64,000 nucleotides of DNA from positions 808,501 to 872,500 of the forward strand of contig AP026127.1 of the NCBI GenBank assembly GCA_030295235.1, given 5' to 3'. The notes beneath the pieces were generated by a model. That model had not been told where the DNA came from. It did no database searches and worked only from the letters and a program-made list of their open reading frames with translations. The stretch comes from Fistulifera solaris (lineage: Eukaryota; Bacillariophyta; Bacillariophyceae; Naviculales; Stauroneidaceae). The translations under genes and the position numbers were made by a program. This document shows positions 63,371 to 64,000 of the stretch, piece by piece (within the stretch, counting starts at the first letter, position 1; each line of letters begins with the position of its first letter).

Positions 63371-63537
63371 TCCTCATGAGTAGAGGTCGTTTCAGCCGAG
63401 TTGCAACCAACGCATTGTTTGTTCTTCATAGTAGGAAAACAAAACTTGCGTTTAATTCAAAGATTTATCCCTAAGCAATATTTGCACTGCATGTCTTCAC
63501 GATTTATGTGAATTCCTGTGCGATCGTTGTCGTCGGG

Positions 63538-63597
63538 TTTACTATAGGCCTGAGTGTTGGTTTAGGCAAAGCACGACTGCATTATTTCAGTCATGAC
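63538..63597 (+). repeat. Dispersed ~60-bp element, copy 6
   Basis: It reads TTTACTATAGGCC, GAGTGTTGG, GCACGACTGCATTATTTCAG, TCATGAC. It is followed 10 bp later by copy 7 in the same orientation. Confidence 0.7.
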
Positions 63598-63607
63598 ACC
63601 GCTTACG

Positions 63608-63667
63608 TCGACTATAGCTTCAATGTGTTGTCCGTTTTTTATACGACTGCATTTCAGTCATGAGTCA
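63608..63667 (+). repeat. Dispersed ~60-bp element, copy 7
   Basis: It reads CGACTATAGC, ATGTGTTGTCCGTTTTTT, TACGACTGCATTTCAGTC, ATGAGTCA. It is the closest to the consensus. Confidence 0.72.
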
Positions 63668-64000
63668 CATTTCGAATGTGACTTCAGACTCCTTACCTAT
63701 CATAACGTTTTGAACGATCAATAGTAATCCATGATACGATTATCTTTTCGTACCAATTAAATTGCCGCTTGGTTTTTTACGGCGAAAAGCGGTGCGGGTT
63801 GTGCTCATCCACAGTTACTACATAGACCCAAATCGCATGACACGGACGACTGACAGTACCTTTTGGGTCGAAAACAACAGCGCAACACGGTGACGATGAT
63901 GCTCTAGCCATAAGTTGCTATCATGCGTTGTACTTGATTTCTCTGTTGCTCCTTATTCTATTGAAAAAATGAACGACTCGAGCAATCTTTTGTTGTCAAG

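Larger units (their letters stand above)
63073..64000. other. Right-end intergenic region with three dispersed elements
   Basis: It holds copies 5-7 of the dispersed GACTG element and near matches to TACTCCGTA (63217, 63320). No gene is supported to the window edge. Confidence 0.55.

Noticed and set aside
1-64000. Retroelements, viral elements or DNA transposase genes
   Set aside because: I searched the translated frames by eye for reverse transcriptase, integrase, capsid, DDE transposase and helicase motifs and saw none.

Overview
The window looks like nuclear DNA of a diatom, most likely a pennate such as Phaeodactylum; the species is inferred, not shown. Genes are dense. Introns are few and short (about 50-110 bp, mostly GTAAGT...CAG). 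Several proteins carry a signal peptide followed by an aromatic residue (the ASAFAP type of four-membrane plastid targeting), and some add a thylakoid-type hydrophobic segment. I see no reverse transcriptase, integrase, capsid, phage or bacterial operon features.

Layout. 0-11.8 kb: a pantothenate kinase cut by the left edge, a plastid-type mitochondrial-carrier-family protein, a 68-bp palindromic minisatellite, a GH72 beta-glucanosyltransferase, an unknown mitochondrial-type protein, the PAF-complex subunit Rtf1, and an acidic/RG-rich protein. 11.8-13.7 kb: a 230-bp tandem array. 13.7-28.9 kb: a plastid AlgH/DUF179 protein, separase, a TraB protein with thylakoid-like targeting, a CaaX protein, small secreted and lumenal proteins, a tandemly duplicated hairpin element, and a stand-alone PPC/DUF296 protein. 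30-38.3 kb: a TPR-like protein (its paralogue is at 56.4-57.0 kb), an ABHD10-like hydrolase, a small secreted Ser/Met protein, a chorein-N lipid-transfer-type protein and a JMJD4-like hydroxylase. 38.9-48.5 kb: five related Ser-rich disordered proteins in one cluster. 48.8-64 kb: a 52-bp palindromic minisatellite, a cysteine-synthase-like protein, eIF3j, D-aminoacyl-tRNA deacylase, a PP2C phosphatase, a CDK11-type kinase, a multi-pass membrane protein, a serine carboxypeptidase and a small plastid membrane protein.

The main candidate for something undescribed is the five-gene cluster. Its members share ordered short motifs (SDLSS, RWDSW...SP.KP.RR, RWSSH, SPRR..SP, C-terminal SIPW) and no domain I recognise. 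Other candidates are a hairpin element at 27.5-28.2 kb, a dispersed ~60-bp element ending in GACTGCATTTCAGTCATGAG (seven copies), an over-represented 9-mer TACTCCGTA, and two minisatellites built on CCAGAA-A/T-TCTGG palindromes.

A caution for every reader: about a dozen otherwise well-conserved host genes are broken by single-base frame changes, many lying in short A/T runs. This looks like consensus indel error rather than biology. I therefore describe those genes as single genes spanning the break and say where it is.
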